This document shows positions 25,341-34,277 of a DNA stretch of 64,000 bases, piece by piece. Numbering within the stretch: the first letter of the stretch is position 1; every line of letters begins with the position of its first letter. The DNA is from a methanogenic archaeon ISO4-H5 (GTDB lineage: Archaea > Thermoplasmatota > Thermoplasmata > Methanomassiliicoccales > Methanomethylophilaceae): assembly GCA_001560915.1 (NCBI GenBank), contig CP014214.1, forward strand, positions 1,364,001-1,428,000, written 5' to 3'. Made by a program: the position numbers and the translations under genes. The notes below the pieces were generated by a model that worked only from the letters and a program-made list of their open reading frames with translations, was not told where the DNA came from and did not search any database.

Positions 25341-26613
25341 ACAGAACGAAGACGGAAGGACGTGGACAGGTCCCCTGAGCGCGTCCTCTCCCGAAGACTA
25401 CGAGAAAAAGAAAGAACCCGTCCAAAATGACGACCTCGACTCCCTCCTTCAGCAGGCATGGAATATCGCGGTCGCCAAGGTGGGCGAGGACAGGGCCGAG
25501 GAGATGTCCGACGAGGAGATCCTGGAGGTCGTCCGTTCCGAGGATGCAACCCTGTACGAGAAGATAACCGCTCTCACGGGCACCTCCGCGGAAGAGCCTT
25601 CTCAGGACACTCCTTCAGATGTGCCAGCACAGGAAACTGTGCCTGCGGTTCAGACCACCGGCGCATTGACCGAGACCGAGACCCGCCCTGCTCCCGCAGG
25701 CAACATGGAACCGGTCAAGGAAGGCAGGATGCGCAACATCAACATCAGCCCCTCCGGGATCATAGGTGCCCTGAAATGCATGCTGTCCTTCTTCACAATC
25801 ATAAGAATCAACGTGGACGAGAAGGACATGGAAGCCATGGACCAGAACTTCTGGCTTGCCCCGGTTATCGGACTGGTTACCGGTATCGTCGGTTTCATCG
25901 CCTGCCTCATCTTCGCATTGGCCGGCCTCAGCAATATCATAGTTCCCATCGTCGCCATCGCCAGCGTCTACATATTCTCGAAATTCCTGCATTTCGACGG
26001 ACTCGCAGACTTCGGCGACGGAATGGTCGTATCCTCCGGCAACAAGGAGGATCACGTCCGTGCCCTCAAGGACAGCCGTGTAGGTGCCGGCGGTCTCGGC
26101 GTCGCCCTGACTGTGGTACTGCTTACCCTGCTCTCGTACATGGAATTCGACGCCATATTCGGCATGCCCATCCATAACTGGACATTCATGATCGGGGTCC
26201 CCATGGCAGTCCTGAGCATTGAGGTCCTCGTTAAGTACTCCCAGGTCGTGGCAGCCACCTTCGGCAATCCCGGCAACGGAATGGCCTCCAACCAGGTCCG
26301 CAACACCGACATAAACTCGCTCATCCTGTCCAGCGTCCTGACCCTGATCCTCCTGGCCATCACTACCGTAATCGGCTGGGCCATGATCAGGTACAGCAGC
26401 CTTGGAGCGGTACCCATCCCCGGATGGCATATCGGACTCATGTTCGTGATGGGATTCGTTATGGCCGCGGTCGTGGGAGTCCTGATGGCCCACATCTCCA
26501 ACAAGAACTTCGGATTCGTCAACGGAGACGTGCTCGGAGCGACTAACGAGATCTCCCGCTGCGCCATCCTCCTCGTGACTCTCCTGATCGAAGGATTCAT
26601 AATGACCTGGTGA
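25333..26613 (+). CDS. cobS: Adenosylcobinamide-GDP ribazoletransferase CobS with N-terminal extension
   Basis: 426 residues, against about 250 for usual CobS. The last ~290 form the membrane enzyme that joins the lower ligand to adenosylcobinamide-GDP: KCMLSFFTIIRI, the metal-binding LHFDGLADFGDGM, KDSRVGAGGLGV and the closing MAHISNKNFGFVNGDVLGA. The first ~130 residues are acidic and Pro/Ala/Glu/Thr-rich, with a short helical segment (LDSLLQQAWNIAVAKVGED) that resembles no CobS part. The start overlaps cbiZ by eight bases. An internal start at MRNINISPSG would give a normal-length CobS, but the long frame has the operon's codon use and the right overlap. Confidence 0.9.
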   Translation: MSEQNEDGRTWTGPLSASSPEDYEKKKEPVQNDDLDSLLQQAWNIAVAKVGEDRAEEMSDEEILEVVRSEDATLYEKITALTGTSAEEPSQDTPSDVPAQETVPAVQTTGALTETETRPAPAGNMEPVKEGRMRNINISPSGIIGALKCMLSFFTIIRINVDEKDMEAMDQNFWLAPVIGLVTGIVGFIACLIFALAGLSNIIVPIVAIASVYIFSKFLHFDGLADFGDGMVVSSGNKEDHVRALKDSRVGAGGLGVALTVVLLTLLSYMEFDAIFGMPIHNWTFMIGVPMAVLSIEVLVKYSQVVAATFGNPGNGMASNQVRNTDINSLILSSVLTLILLAITTVIGWAMIRYSSLGAVPIPGWHIGLMFVMGFVMAAVVGVLMAHISNKNFGFVNGDVLGATNEISRCAILLVTLLIEGFIMTW

Positions 26614-26615
26614 AC

Positions 26616-27212
26616 ATGGAAGCGCTTATCAACGCCGGCGGAAAAGGAACCCGTATGGGTGATTGCGGTATCGAGAAACCTATGCAGGTCATAGGCGGAG
26701 AGCCCGTAGTGATGCGTGTGGTGAACGCCATGCGCAGCGCAAAGAGCATCGACCGCGTGCTGGTGTCAGTAAGCGAGCATACCTCGGCCACCGCCCGTTA
26801 TCTGGAGGATAACGGGATCGAAACCATTCACACGTCCGGGGACGACTTCATGATGGACCTCCACGACTCGTTCAGCGTCCTGAACGGGAAGTACGTCCTG
26901 ACCAGTCCCTCGGACATCCCCATGATGACCTCCACGGTGATCGACAAGACCGTCGAAGCGTTCAGACCCGAGATGCAGTCCATGATCGTCTACATCGATG
27001 CTGGCACTGTGCGCGAGATGGGGGTCATCCCCTCCTACACGAAGGAGATAAACGGAAAAGAATGGGTGATCTCCGGTCTTTCCATAATGGACCGTGAGGC
27101 CACCCTCGAAGGCACCTACCTCAACGAGGAAGGTCTCTTCACGGATTGGCAAGAGCTCGCCGTCAACGTGAACACGCAGGGCGAGCTCTCCCTTGCCCGT
27201 AAATTGGTTTGA
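26616..27212 (+). CDS. cobY: Adenosylcobinamide-phosphate guanylyltransferase CobY
   Basis: A 198-residue nucleotidyltransferase that activates adenosylcobinamide phosphate with GTP; archaea use CobY in place of CobU. The N-terminal LINAGGKGTRMG loop, EKPMQVIGGEPV and SPSDIPMM metal site define the family. ATG 26616 is two bases past the cobS stop; a GTG at 26610 would overlap. It is the last gene of the operon and its stop abuts the stop of the convergent topA. Confidence 0.9.
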   Translation: MEALINAGGKGTRMGDCGIEKPMQVIGGEPVVMRVVNAMRSAKSIDRVLVSVSEHTSATARYLEDNGIETIHTSGDDFMMDLHDSFSVLNGKYVLTSPSDIPMMTSTVIDKTVEAFRPEMQSMIVYIDAGTVREMGVIPSYTKEINGKEWVISGLSIMDREATLEGTYLNEEGLFTDWQELAVNVNTQGELSLARKLV

Positions 27213-29600
27213 TCATTCTTCTTTCTTAGAAGTCTTCCTGACCGCGGTCTTCTTGGCAGGGGATTTCTTCTTACGGTCGCTGACGACGACCTTCACGACC
27301 TTGCCGACCCTGCTGTCGGAGGGGGCGGCGGGTTCGCTTTCGGAAACCGCTTTCCTCTTCTTGCGGGAACCGCAGTCCATGTTGATGCACTCGGTGATGG
27401 ATCCGAGCGAGACGACGGGAGCACCGCAGTCGGGGCAGGCCTCGCCGGTGGGGATGATGGATCCCCTGGGCCTCAGAGGATAGGTCTGGGTGCAGCGGGG
27501 CCATTCGGAACAGCCTGCGAAGCGCTTTCCCGCCTTGGAATAGGTAACGCGGATGGTTCCGACCTTGCAGGTGGGGCAGGTACCGAGGTCGTTCTTCTCG
27601 GTGTTGCTGCTGCACTTGGGGTCGATGCACTGTACAGACGGGGGCATACCCTTCCTGACGACCTTGATCTGAGCGAGACCGCAGACGGGACAGGTGGACT
27701 CGAGCATCTGCACCAATGCTCCCTTGGGGAGCGGGTAGGCACGCTTGCATTCGGGATATCCGTTACATCCGATGAAGTTGCCGTTCTTGGACTTCTTCAC
27801 GGTCATGCTGTTTCCGCAGCTGGGACATACTCCCACATACTGCTGTTTCTTGAGGGCGGACCTGATCTCCTCGCCGATCTGCTCGCTGTCCGCATCCAGT
27901 TTGATGGCTACGTCGCGGAGCATGGACTGCGATTCCTCGACGACCCCGTCAAGGGTCTTGACGCCGTCGGTGATGCTGAGCATGTCCCTCTCGAGCTGGG
28001 CGGTCATCTCGGGCTCGGTGATGCCTCCTCCGTGATGTTCCAGCGCCTTGGTGAGAGCGATTCCGCTGGCGGTGGGCACAAGGTAATTGCCCTGCACATA
28101 GTTCCTGGAGAACAGCTTACCGATGATGTCGTGCCTGGTGGACTTGGTTCCCAGCTGGAGCCTGTCCATCTCCTGGATGAGCGAACCCTGGTTGTACCTG
28201 TAGGGAGGTTTGGTCTGTCCCTCCTCCTCGGAGATACTGCGGACATCGATCCTGTCTCCGACCTTCATATCCGGGACGCGGGTCTCGGCGGAGCGGAGGT
28301 ACTTCTTGTAGTACTTCTTCCAGCCCTGCTCCTTCTGCACATATCCCTCGGAGACGAACTTCTCTCCGTTGACCTCGAGGACGGCGTTGGTGGACTCAGC
28401 CACGGCATTGGGTGCCACGGTGGCCATGAACCTGCGGGCGATGAGCTCGTAGAGCTTCCATTTGTCGCCCTTGAGCTTGGCGGAGGTGGCTCCGGCGGTG
28501 GGGTAGATAGGAGGGTGGTCCGTGGTGCGCCTCTTTCCCCTGGAGGGAGAGATCTTCTCCTGCTTGAGAAGCTCCTCCGCCTCCTCCTTCATGTCGGAGT
28601 CCTTCAGCTTCTCCAGGACGCTCCTGAGGCTCAGACTCTTGGGGTATTCGGTGTTCTCGGTACGGGGATAGGAGATGTATCCTCCGGTGTAGAGGTCCTC
28701 CGCGATCTTCATGGCGGCGGAGGGAGGGATGCCGATCTTGTTGGCCTCGACCTGCATCATGGTGGTGTCGAAGGGCGGGGGTCTGTATTCTTCTTTGAGG
28801 CCTTTCTCGAAGGAGCTGACCACCGCCTCCTTGGCATCCTTGGTCCTGTCGTAGATTGCCTTGGCCTCAGCCTCGTCCCAGATCTGTCCCTTCTCGTGGG
28901 TTCCCTTGAAGGCGAGCATGCCGAACCTGCCCTCGATGGTCCAATAGGGGGTGGGCACGAAGTTCTCGATCTCCTCGTTGCGGTCCACCAGGAGCTTCAG
29001 GGTGGGGCTCTGGACACGGCCCACGGACATGAAGTTCTTACCGACTTGTCCGGAGGACAGGGAGATGAGCCTGGTGAGCACCGCTCCCCAGGAGAGGTCC
29101 ACAATCTGCCTTGCCTCGGCGGCATTGGCGAGTTTCTCGTCGGGCTCGACGAGGTTGGAGAAAGCATTCTCAATCTCTCCCTTGGTGAGGGCGCTGAACT
29201 TGGCCCTCTTGACTTTGGACATGTCAGCGTTGGCGGCCTTGACGGTCTCCATACCGATCAGTTCTCCCTCGCGGTCGTAGTCGGTCGCGATGATGATCTC
29301 GTCAGACTCCTTGGCGAGCTCGGAGATCTTGGAGAGAATCGACTTCACGCGGACGGTCTTGATCTGCGGGGCGTTGACCAGGTCGACGGGGGAAGTCGCC
29401 TTCCAGTCGCCGTACTTCTCGGGATAGTCAAGCTCCATGATGTGTCCCCTCAGACTGACCACGTTGTAGTCATCGTTTCCGATGCTGAAGGTCAGAGAGG
29501 TCACTCCGCCTGCGGAGGCCGAATGCGAATTGCCGTCGGAGAGGATGGTGGCGATCCTCCTCGCAGCGTTTGCCTTCTCGGTAATTATCAGGATTTTCAT
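27213..29600 (-). CDS. topA: DNA topoisomerase I (type IA)
   Basis: 795 residues. The Toprim domain (MKILIITEK ... IIATDYDREGELIG) leads into the cleavage domain with catalytic tyrosine in ISYPRTENTEYP. The middle holds DLSWGAVLTRLISL and SVGRVQSPTL. The C-terminal ~220 residues carry four Cys4 zinc modules (CPSCGNSM, CPVCGLAQ, CPTCKVGT, CPDCGAP patterns) for single-strand binding, then a lysine-rich tail (KKKSPAKKTAVRKTSKKEE). The enzyme relaxes negative supercoils. ATG 29600 starts directly at the Toprim strand. It shares no bases with cobY but the stops touch. Confidence 0.93.
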   Translation of the reverse strand: MKILIITEKANAARRIATILSDGNSHSASAGGVTSLTFSIGNDDYNVVSLRGHIMELDYPEKYGDWKATSPVDLVNAPQIKTVRVKSILSKISELAKESDEIIIATDYDREGELIGMETVKAANADMSKVKRAKFSALTKGEIENAFSNLVEPDEKLANAAEARQIVDLSWGAVLTRLISLSSGQVGKNFMSVGRVQSPTLKLLVDRNEEIENFVPTPYWTIEGRFGMLAFKGTHEKGQIWDEAEAKAIYDRTKDAKEAVVSSFEKGLKEEYRPPPFDTTMMQVEANKIGIPPSAAMKIAEDLYTGGYISYPRTENTEYPKSLSLRSVLEKLKDSDMKEEAEELLKQEKISPSRGKRRTTDHPPIYPTAGATSAKLKGDKWKLYELIARRFMATVAPNAVAESTNAVLEVNGEKFVSEGYVQKEQGWKKYYKKYLRSAETRVPDMKVGDRIDVRSISEEEGQTKPPYRYNQGSLIQEMDRLQLGTKSTRHDIIGKLFSRNYVQGNYLVPTASGIALTKALEHHGGGITEPEMTAQLERDMLSITDGVKTLDGVVEESQSMLRDVAIKLDADSEQIGEEIRSALKKQQYVGVCPSCGNSMTVKKSKNGNFIGCNGYPECKRAYPLPKGALVQMLESTCPVCGLAQIKVVRKGMPPSVQCIDPKCSSNTEKNDLGTCPTCKVGTIRVTYSKAGKRFAGCSEWPRCTQTYPLRPRGSIIPTGEACPDCGAPVVSLGSITECINMDCGSRKKRKAVSESEPAAPSDSRVGKVVKVVVSDRKKKSPAKKTAVRKTSKKEE

Positions 29601-29718
29601 TGGGAATCGAGAGGGGGGAGTTATTATTTAAAATTATAATATAAAATAGGAGACGACCTTATTTAGGACGTTTCGCGCTGTGGCAATCATTATATGGATG
29701 GATGTATATTCCAATATA

Positions 29719-30255
29719 ATGCAGGCAGAGGACGTTATCAACATGCTCCGGGCTCACAAGGGAGTCTATGATGTTTTTGTCATGGACGGCGCCGCCGCGG
29801 TACGCATGGAACTTGAGGAATCCAAGAACGGAGGCTTCTGCTGCAAATACGAGAACCGCGCCCTCAACGAGAGCAGGTCCATGGACCTCAGGCTCTGCGT
29901 GTTCTCCGACTCCTTCCTCGAGGCGCCCACCGAGATGATGACCGTCCTCGCGGACGATTCCGGGCACATCTTCGGACACGACGTTCCCAAAGGCATGTCC
30001 CGCGAGAAAATCGGCGAGGAGGCAATTTGGGTCAGCAGCACCTACGTGATGTACGCGCAGGAGATGCCTACCTCCGACCTCAAGTTCGTCGTCCTTCCCC
30101 ACAGCGTCTCCTTCCTGGAGAACCTGAAGGGAGTCAGCAAGGTGGTGGCCTTCAATCCCGCCATCTCCACCAATGTTTTCCTCCGCGAAAGGTTCGGATA
30201 CACCGGGCCCGTCAACGCCACCTCCACCATCATCGCGGTCAACTTCAGCGAGTGA
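29719..30255 (+). CDS. Uncharacterised protein, paralogue of the next gene
   Basis: About 178 residues, soluble, no signal peptide. I do not recognise the family. It shares an ordered pattern with the following gene: an alternating strand/helix first half, a middle [DV]IP/VPxx[KM][SI][RE] segment before a serine-rich strand, and a closing [RS]xR[FY]G ... xxIIAVNF/ATVIVSF motif. The pair therefore looks like a tandem duplication that diverged. ATG 29719 has an attatata box 24-30 bases upstream; in-frame starts at 29698 and a GTG at 29680 are possible. It is divergent from topA. Confidence 0.55.
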   Translation: MQAEDVINMLRAHKGVYDVFVMDGAAAVRMELEESKNGGFCCKYENRALNESRSMDLRLCVFSDSFLEAPTEMMTVLADDSGHIFGHDVPKGMSREKIGEEAIWVSSTYVMYAQEMPTSDLKFVVLPHSVSFLENLKGVSKVVAFNPAISTNVFLRERFGYTGPVNATSTIIAVNFSE

Positions 30256-30261
30256 GGTTCC

Positions 30262-30855
30262 ATGCTCCCCGAGAGTCATTCACTTCCGGGGCTCTACCGC
30301 GACAGGACCTACGGCACCCTCACGGACAGGGTCTGCTGCAGACTCTCATCATTGCCGTCGGTCGTTCAGGTGCTAGTGCCAGATACCGAGGATCTCGAGG
30401 TTTTTCTGAAGGAGGAGTCCGGCGTTCGGTCGGGCACCATGGCCATGCGCAACGACGCCCTGAGGGAGACCATGGAGAAGGAGCACCACGTCATCCTCCT
30501 GCAGGACAGCAGCTACCTCGACGGGGTCCCGCCCTGCGTGCTCACATGGGAGAACATGCACGGCGACGTCATCGCCTACGACATCCCGCAGGACAAGATC
30601 GAGGAGTACCGCAGGCGGAGCGACATCATCTTCCTCTCGGACCATTTCGTCCTCAACTGGAAGATGAAGATCGACGAGGACGTCACGGCGGTGCTCCACG
30701 CATCTCCGGTCAGGGCCCTCGACACCGAGGAGGGAGTGAGGGGAGCCATCGCGATGTATCCCGCCCTTCCCGTAGACAAGCTCATCCGCTCCCGCTACGG
30801 GATGGATCCCTCCGGGAAGTACGCGACAGTGATAGTATCCTTCGACGGGATATGA
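30262..30855 (+). CDS. Uncharacterised protein, paralogue of the preceding gene
   Basis: 197 residues, soluble, starting six bases after the preceding stop and so co-transcribed with it. Shared features with its neighbour are the AYDIPQDKIEEY segment, the IIFLSDHFVLNWKM strand and the closing KLIRSRYGMDPSG ... VIVSFDG. No catalytic motif was recognised. The two may form a heteromer. Confidence 0.6.
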   Translation: MLPESHSLPGLYRDRTYGTLTDRVCCRLSSLPSVVQVLVPDTEDLEVFLKEESGVRSGTMAMRNDALRETMEKEHHVILLQDSSYLDGVPPCVLTWENMHGDVIAYDIPQDKIEEYRRRSDIIFLSDHFVLNWKMKIDEDVTAVLHASPVRALDTEEGVRGAIAMYPALPVDKLIRSRYGMDPSGKYATVIVSFDGI

Positions 30856-30863
30856 GAAAGGGG

Positions 30864-30881
30864 ACCGGGCAATGGCCCGGT
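30864..30881. terminator. Hairpin between convergent genes
   Basis: ACCGGGC-AATG-GCCCGGT, perfectly paired, between the uncharacterised pair and nikR. It could serve both directions. Confidence 0.5.
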
Positions 30882-30890
30882 AAGTGAGTT

Positions 30891-31334
30891 TCAGTCGTTC
30901 CTGGGACCGATGTAATGCATATGGCCGGACTTCTTGGCGGCCATGGTGAGCTTACACCTGAGGACCCCTTTGATGGATCCGAGATCGTTGGTGAGTTTCT
31001 TGAGCTCCCCGAGCTCTCCCTCCACGGCGATGATCTCGAGGCACTTGTCGTGGTCGAGGTGCATGTGTATGGTGGTGGCGATGGTCTGCAGGGCGGCGTG
31101 CTGTACCTCGGTGAGCTTCTCGCTCAGTCCGGTAGTGTCATGGTCGTAGACCATGGTGATAACTCCGCACATGTACTCCTTATCGTTCTTCCATTCGGTC
31201 TCCGCTAGGGTGTCGCGGACCAGGTCGCGGATTGCTTCGGACCTGCTCACATAACCTTTCTTCTGAATCACTTTGTCGAACTCGTTAAGAAGCTCGGGTT
31301 CGAGGGAAACACCGATACGTGTTACGCCATCCAT
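30891..31334 (-). CDS. nikR: Nickel-responsive ribbon-helix-helix regulator NikR
   Basis: 147 residues. The N-terminal ribbon-helix-helix domain (TRIGVSLEPELLNEFD, GYVSRSEAIRDLVRD) binds DNA as a dimer. The ACT-like C-terminal domain carries the nickel site histidines (VYDHDTTGLS, TTIHMHLDHDKCLEI). The family represses nickel uptake when nickel is plentiful. ATG 31334 starts the family's usual first strand; an ATG at 31349 is in frame. A 24-base perfect palindrome lies 48 bases upstream, a likely operator. Nickel matters here for methyl-CoM reductase cofactor F430 and for hydrogenases (hypA and hypD follow). Confidence 0.92.
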   Translation of the reverse strand: MDGVTRIGVSLEPELLNEFDKVIQKKGYVSRSEAIRDLVRDTLAETEWKNDKEYMCGVITMVYDHDTTGLSEKLTEVQHAALQTIATTIHMHLDHDKCLEIIAVEGELGELKKLTNDLGSIKGVLRCKLTMAAKKSGHMHYIGPRND

Positions 31335-31381
31335 GGGTCGAGTATGCATTTTTGGCTAGTTAAAGATATCTAACACATATG

Positions 31382-31405
31382 GAACGCATAACAATAGATG
31401 CGTTC
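31382..31405. promoter_or_regulatory. Palindrome between nikR and the ligase-like gene, candidate NikR operator
   Basis: GAACGCAT (31382-31389), eight-base spacer, ATGCGTTC (31398-31405): arms perfectly paired. It lies in the 121-base divergent region and could control either or both genes. Confidence 0.5.
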
Positions 31406-31455
31406 GGTATTATCCGTCACACCAATTATTAGCTTGTAAATCATGCCCCTACCAT

Positions 31456-32247
31456 ATGTCTGAACTCTCCCAACGCCTGTCGGAACTGCTGGATGCCTCA
31501 GTGGCCAAATACACGGAAGGGCAGGATGTCGCCATAGCATTCTCCGGCGGCATCGACTCCGCCCTGGTGGCCGCCCTTGCCAAAAGGCACGCCCGCAACG
31601 TCAGGCTCTACACGGTGGGTGCCGAGGGCTCCCACGACGTGGAGGCCGCGAAGGAGGTGGCTCCCCTGCTGGGACTTGACGTCACGGTCATCGACCTCCC
31701 CGACAGGGACATCGTCGAGAACCTCAGGGAGATGATATCGGTAACGGGAACCGAAAGCCCTCTGACGCTCGCTTTCGAGATGCCGCTCTTCTGCGTCATG
31801 AGGAACTGCTCCGAGGGGACGATCCTCGGAGGGCAGGGTGCGGACGAGCTCTTCGCGGGATACAACAAGTACGTGGGGATGAAGGACCTGCAGATGAGGG
31901 ACGAGATGGCCAAGGACCTGGCGAAGCTCTATACCGCCACGAAACCCCACGAGGCCGCCATGGGGAAGCACTTCGGCAAGACCGTGAAGTACGCATACCT
32001 CGACAAGGACATCGTCGCACTCTCCAGGAACGCTCCCACCGAGGTCCTCCGCCCCATAGACGAGGACATCAGGAAGAAACTCCTCTCTGATACCGCATGC
32101 GACCTGGGATATGCGTTCCTGGCGGACAGGAAAAAGAAGGCGGCCCAATACGGCTCGGGAATGATGGATGCCGTCCGCAGGATCTGCAGGTCGGAAGGGT
32201 GCACATACAACGAACTCGTGGCCAAACTGGTGAAGTCGGTGAGATGA
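31456..32247 (+). CDS. Asparagine-synthase-like ATP pyrophosphatase domain protein
   Basis: 263 residues matching only the synthetase half of asparagine synthase: PP-loop FSGGIDSALVAAL, the GAEGSHDVEAAKE strand and GGQGADELFAGYNKY. The glutaminase domain is absent, so either ammonia is used directly or a different acceptor is adenylated. It overlaps folC by four bases, so it belongs to the following operon. Substrate not determinable from sequence. Confidence 0.75.
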   Translation: MSELSQRLSELLDASVAKYTEGQDVAIAFSGGIDSALVAALAKRHARNVRLYTVGAEGSHDVEAAKEVAPLLGLDVTVIDLPDRDIVENLREMISVTGTESPLTLAFEMPLFCVMRNCSEGTILGGQGADELFAGYNKYVGMKDLQMRDEMAKDLAKLYTATKPHEAAMGKHFGKTVKYAYLDKDIVALSRNAPTEVLRPIDEDIRKKLLSDTACDLGYAFLADRKKKAAQYGSGMMDAVRRICRSEGCTYNELVAKLVKSVR

Positions 32248-33518
32248 TGGCGAGACCGGAGAATTACGAACGTCAGCTGAGATGGATCAAGCGCCTGCAG
32301 ATACACGGCATAAAACTCGGATTGGGGAACATCACCACCCTCCTGCACAGGATGGGCGACCCCCAGAACGATTTCCGTTCGATACATGTGGCAGGCAGCG
32401 ACGGGAAGGGTTCCACCTGCGCCATCATCGCCTCGATACTCCGTGCGTCTGGTTACAGAGTGGGAGTTTACTCCTCCCCCCATATCCTCAGGTTCAACGA
32501 GCGCATGTCCATTGACGGGGATTACATCTCGGACCAGGATTTTGCCCGTGCCGCCGCCCGCGTCAGGCACTTCGTGGACGATCTGGCGGAGAGCGACATC
32601 GTATGCACGCAGTTCGAGGTCCTGACGGCCATGGCCTTCGACTATTTCCACACCATGGGTGTGGATTTCGCGGTGGTGGAGGTGGGCATGGGCGGACGCT
32701 TCGATGCCACCAACGTCATAGTACCGGAGGTATCTGTGATCGGAAACATCAGTCTGGAACATACCGCGTTCCTTGGTGATACGATCGAGAAGATCGCCTT
32801 CGAGAAGGCCGGGATCATCAAACACAGGATACCATGCATCACGATGAATCCGTCTCCGGCCAAGGATGTTATCGCAGATGTCGCCCGCGGACTGGATTCC
32901 AAACTCACCACGTTAGATCCGAATGATGTCGAAGTTCTGGAGAACCTGCCCACCGGACCTAAGTTCAGATTCAAAGGAGAGGTCTACAGGGTATCCATCC
33001 CGGGACGCATCAGTGCCAAAAATGCAGTGCTGGCACTGAGCGCTTTGGAACTCCTCTCGGGATATCAGGAGAGGATATTCCCGTACCTGAAGGAAGGCCT
33101 TGCGACGGTTAAGTGGCCCTGCAGACTGGAGCCCCGCGGGAACGGTATCCTGGTGGATGTCACCCACACCGCCGCCGGTTCCGAGGCCCTTGCCTCCGAT
33201 GTCTCCGAGATCTACGGGAAGGTTGTACTGGTCTTCGGCATCCTCGAGGACAAGGATGCCGAACAGGTCTGCAGGAATCTTTCCGGGATTGCATCCGCCG
33301 CATTCGTCACCGCGCCTTCGTGCGAGCGTGCAAAATCTGCTGAAGAAACCTACCGCATCATGAAGGGCTATCTTCCCGATGCGGAATGCTGCGGCACCGT
33401 CGCAGAGGCACTTGACAAGGCCGTGAAGGTCAGAAAACTCGGAGAGAGAATACTCGTCACCGGCTCGTTCTATATGGCAGAGGAGGCTCTGCAATGGTTA
33501 AACAGGACATCACAGTGA
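32244..33518 (+). CDS. folC: Folylpolyglutamate/dihydrofolate synthase-like Mur ligase
   Basis: 424 residues. Family motifs: the P-loop SIHVAGSDGKGSTCA, GVYSSPHILRFNERM, AVVEVGMGGRFDATNV, GNISLEHTAFLG and the C-terminal LVDVTHTAAGSEAL. FolC adds glutamates to folates; methanogens mostly use tetrahydromethanopterin-type carriers, so the true substrate could be that cofactor or coenzyme F420. Methanomassiliicoccales lack the standard methyl-branch but keep one-carbon biosynthesis. The ATG overlaps the previous stop; the end overlaps nth by 25 bases. Confidence 0.85.
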   Translation: MMARPENYERQLRWIKRLQIHGIKLGLGNITTLLHRMGDPQNDFRSIHVAGSDGKGSTCAIIASILRASGYRVGVYSSPHILRFNERMSIDGDYISDQDFARAAARVRHFVDDLAESDIVCTQFEVLTAMAFDYFHTMGVDFAVVEVGMGGRFDATNVIVPEVSVIGNISLEHTAFLGDTIEKIAFEKAGIIKHRIPCITMNPSPAKDVIADVARGLDSKLTTLDPNDVEVLENLPTGPKFRFKGEVYRVSIPGRISAKNAVLALSALELLSGYQERIFPYLKEGLATVKWPCRLEPRGNGILVDVTHTAAGSEALASDVSEIYGKVVLVFGILEDKDAEQVCRNLSGIASAAFVTAPSCERAKSAEETYRIMKGYLPDAECCGTVAEALDKAVKVRKLGERILVTGSFYMAEEALQWLNRTSQ

Positions 33519-34153
33519 TACTCGACCGTATGTCAGAGGTCTACACCGGCGGCGCCTACCCGGGCAGGAACTCCGAGGGTCTGAACCCCGAATGGCCGTG
33601 CGACCCGTTCCACGTGCTGATTGCAACCATCCTCTCGCAGAGGACCAAGGACGACAACACCAGGAAGGCCTCCGATAACCTTTTCCACAAATATCCGACG
33701 ATCGAGGCCATAGCCGAAGCGGATCCCGCGGATGTGGCCGCACTCATCCGCCCCGCGGGTTTCCCCAATCAGAAGGCGAAGGCCATCACCGAATGCTGCC
33801 GCATACTCCGCGACCAATACGGATGCAAGGTTCCCGAGGATACCGACGAGATGACCAAACTCCCCATGGTGGGGAGGAAGACCGCCGCCTGCGTCCGCAG
33901 CTATGCGATGGGGATCCCCTCGGTATGCGTGGACACCCATGTGCACAGGATCTCCAACCTGATGGGGCTGGTCAAAACCAAGACCCCAGAGGAGACCGAG
34001 TACGCCCTGATGGCACTCACCCCGAAAGAACGCTGGTCGGACATCAACCGCTACCTGGTGAGACACGGTCAGGAAATCTGCCAGCCCAACCGTCCTCACT
34101 GCGAGAAATGCATGGTGAATGACATGTGCCAGTATGCCGAAAACAGACCCTGA
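33494..34153 (+). CDS. nth: Endonuclease III (DNA glycosylase/AP lyase)
   Basis: A 219-residue base-excision-repair enzyme that removes oxidised pyrimidines. It has the helix-hairpin-helix KLPMVGRKTAACV, the catalytic aspartate in VCVDTHVHRISN, and the 4Fe-4S ligands C-x6-C-x2-C-x5-C (ICQPNRPHCEKCMVNDMC). The start lies within the folC end, so the two are coupled. Length is normal for archaeal Nth. Confidence 0.93.
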   Translation: MVKQDITVILDRMSEVYTGGAYPGRNSEGLNPEWPCDPFHVLIATILSQRTKDDNTRKASDNLFHKYPTIEAIAEADPADVAALIRPAGFPNQKAKAITECCRILRDQYGCKVPEDTDEMTKLPMVGRKTAACVRSYAMGIPSVCVDTHVHRISNLMGLVKTKTPEETEYALMALTPKERWSDINRYLVRHGQEICQPNRPHCEKCMVNDMCQYAENRP

Positions 34154-34277
34154 AGGCATCGGCATTTCCTGATTCGGTTCACACATATCCTGACAGAGTG
34201 CGGTAAAATCCACGGCCCTCCGGAAGGTATCCTGGACGAAACCCATCCTTTTTATGTGCGCGTGCGCATGCCTGGCT

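Noticed and set aside
28032-29639. A 535-codon plus-strand frame opposite topA
   Set aside because: Shadow of topoisomerase I, with Leu/Gly/Val-rich mirror composition.
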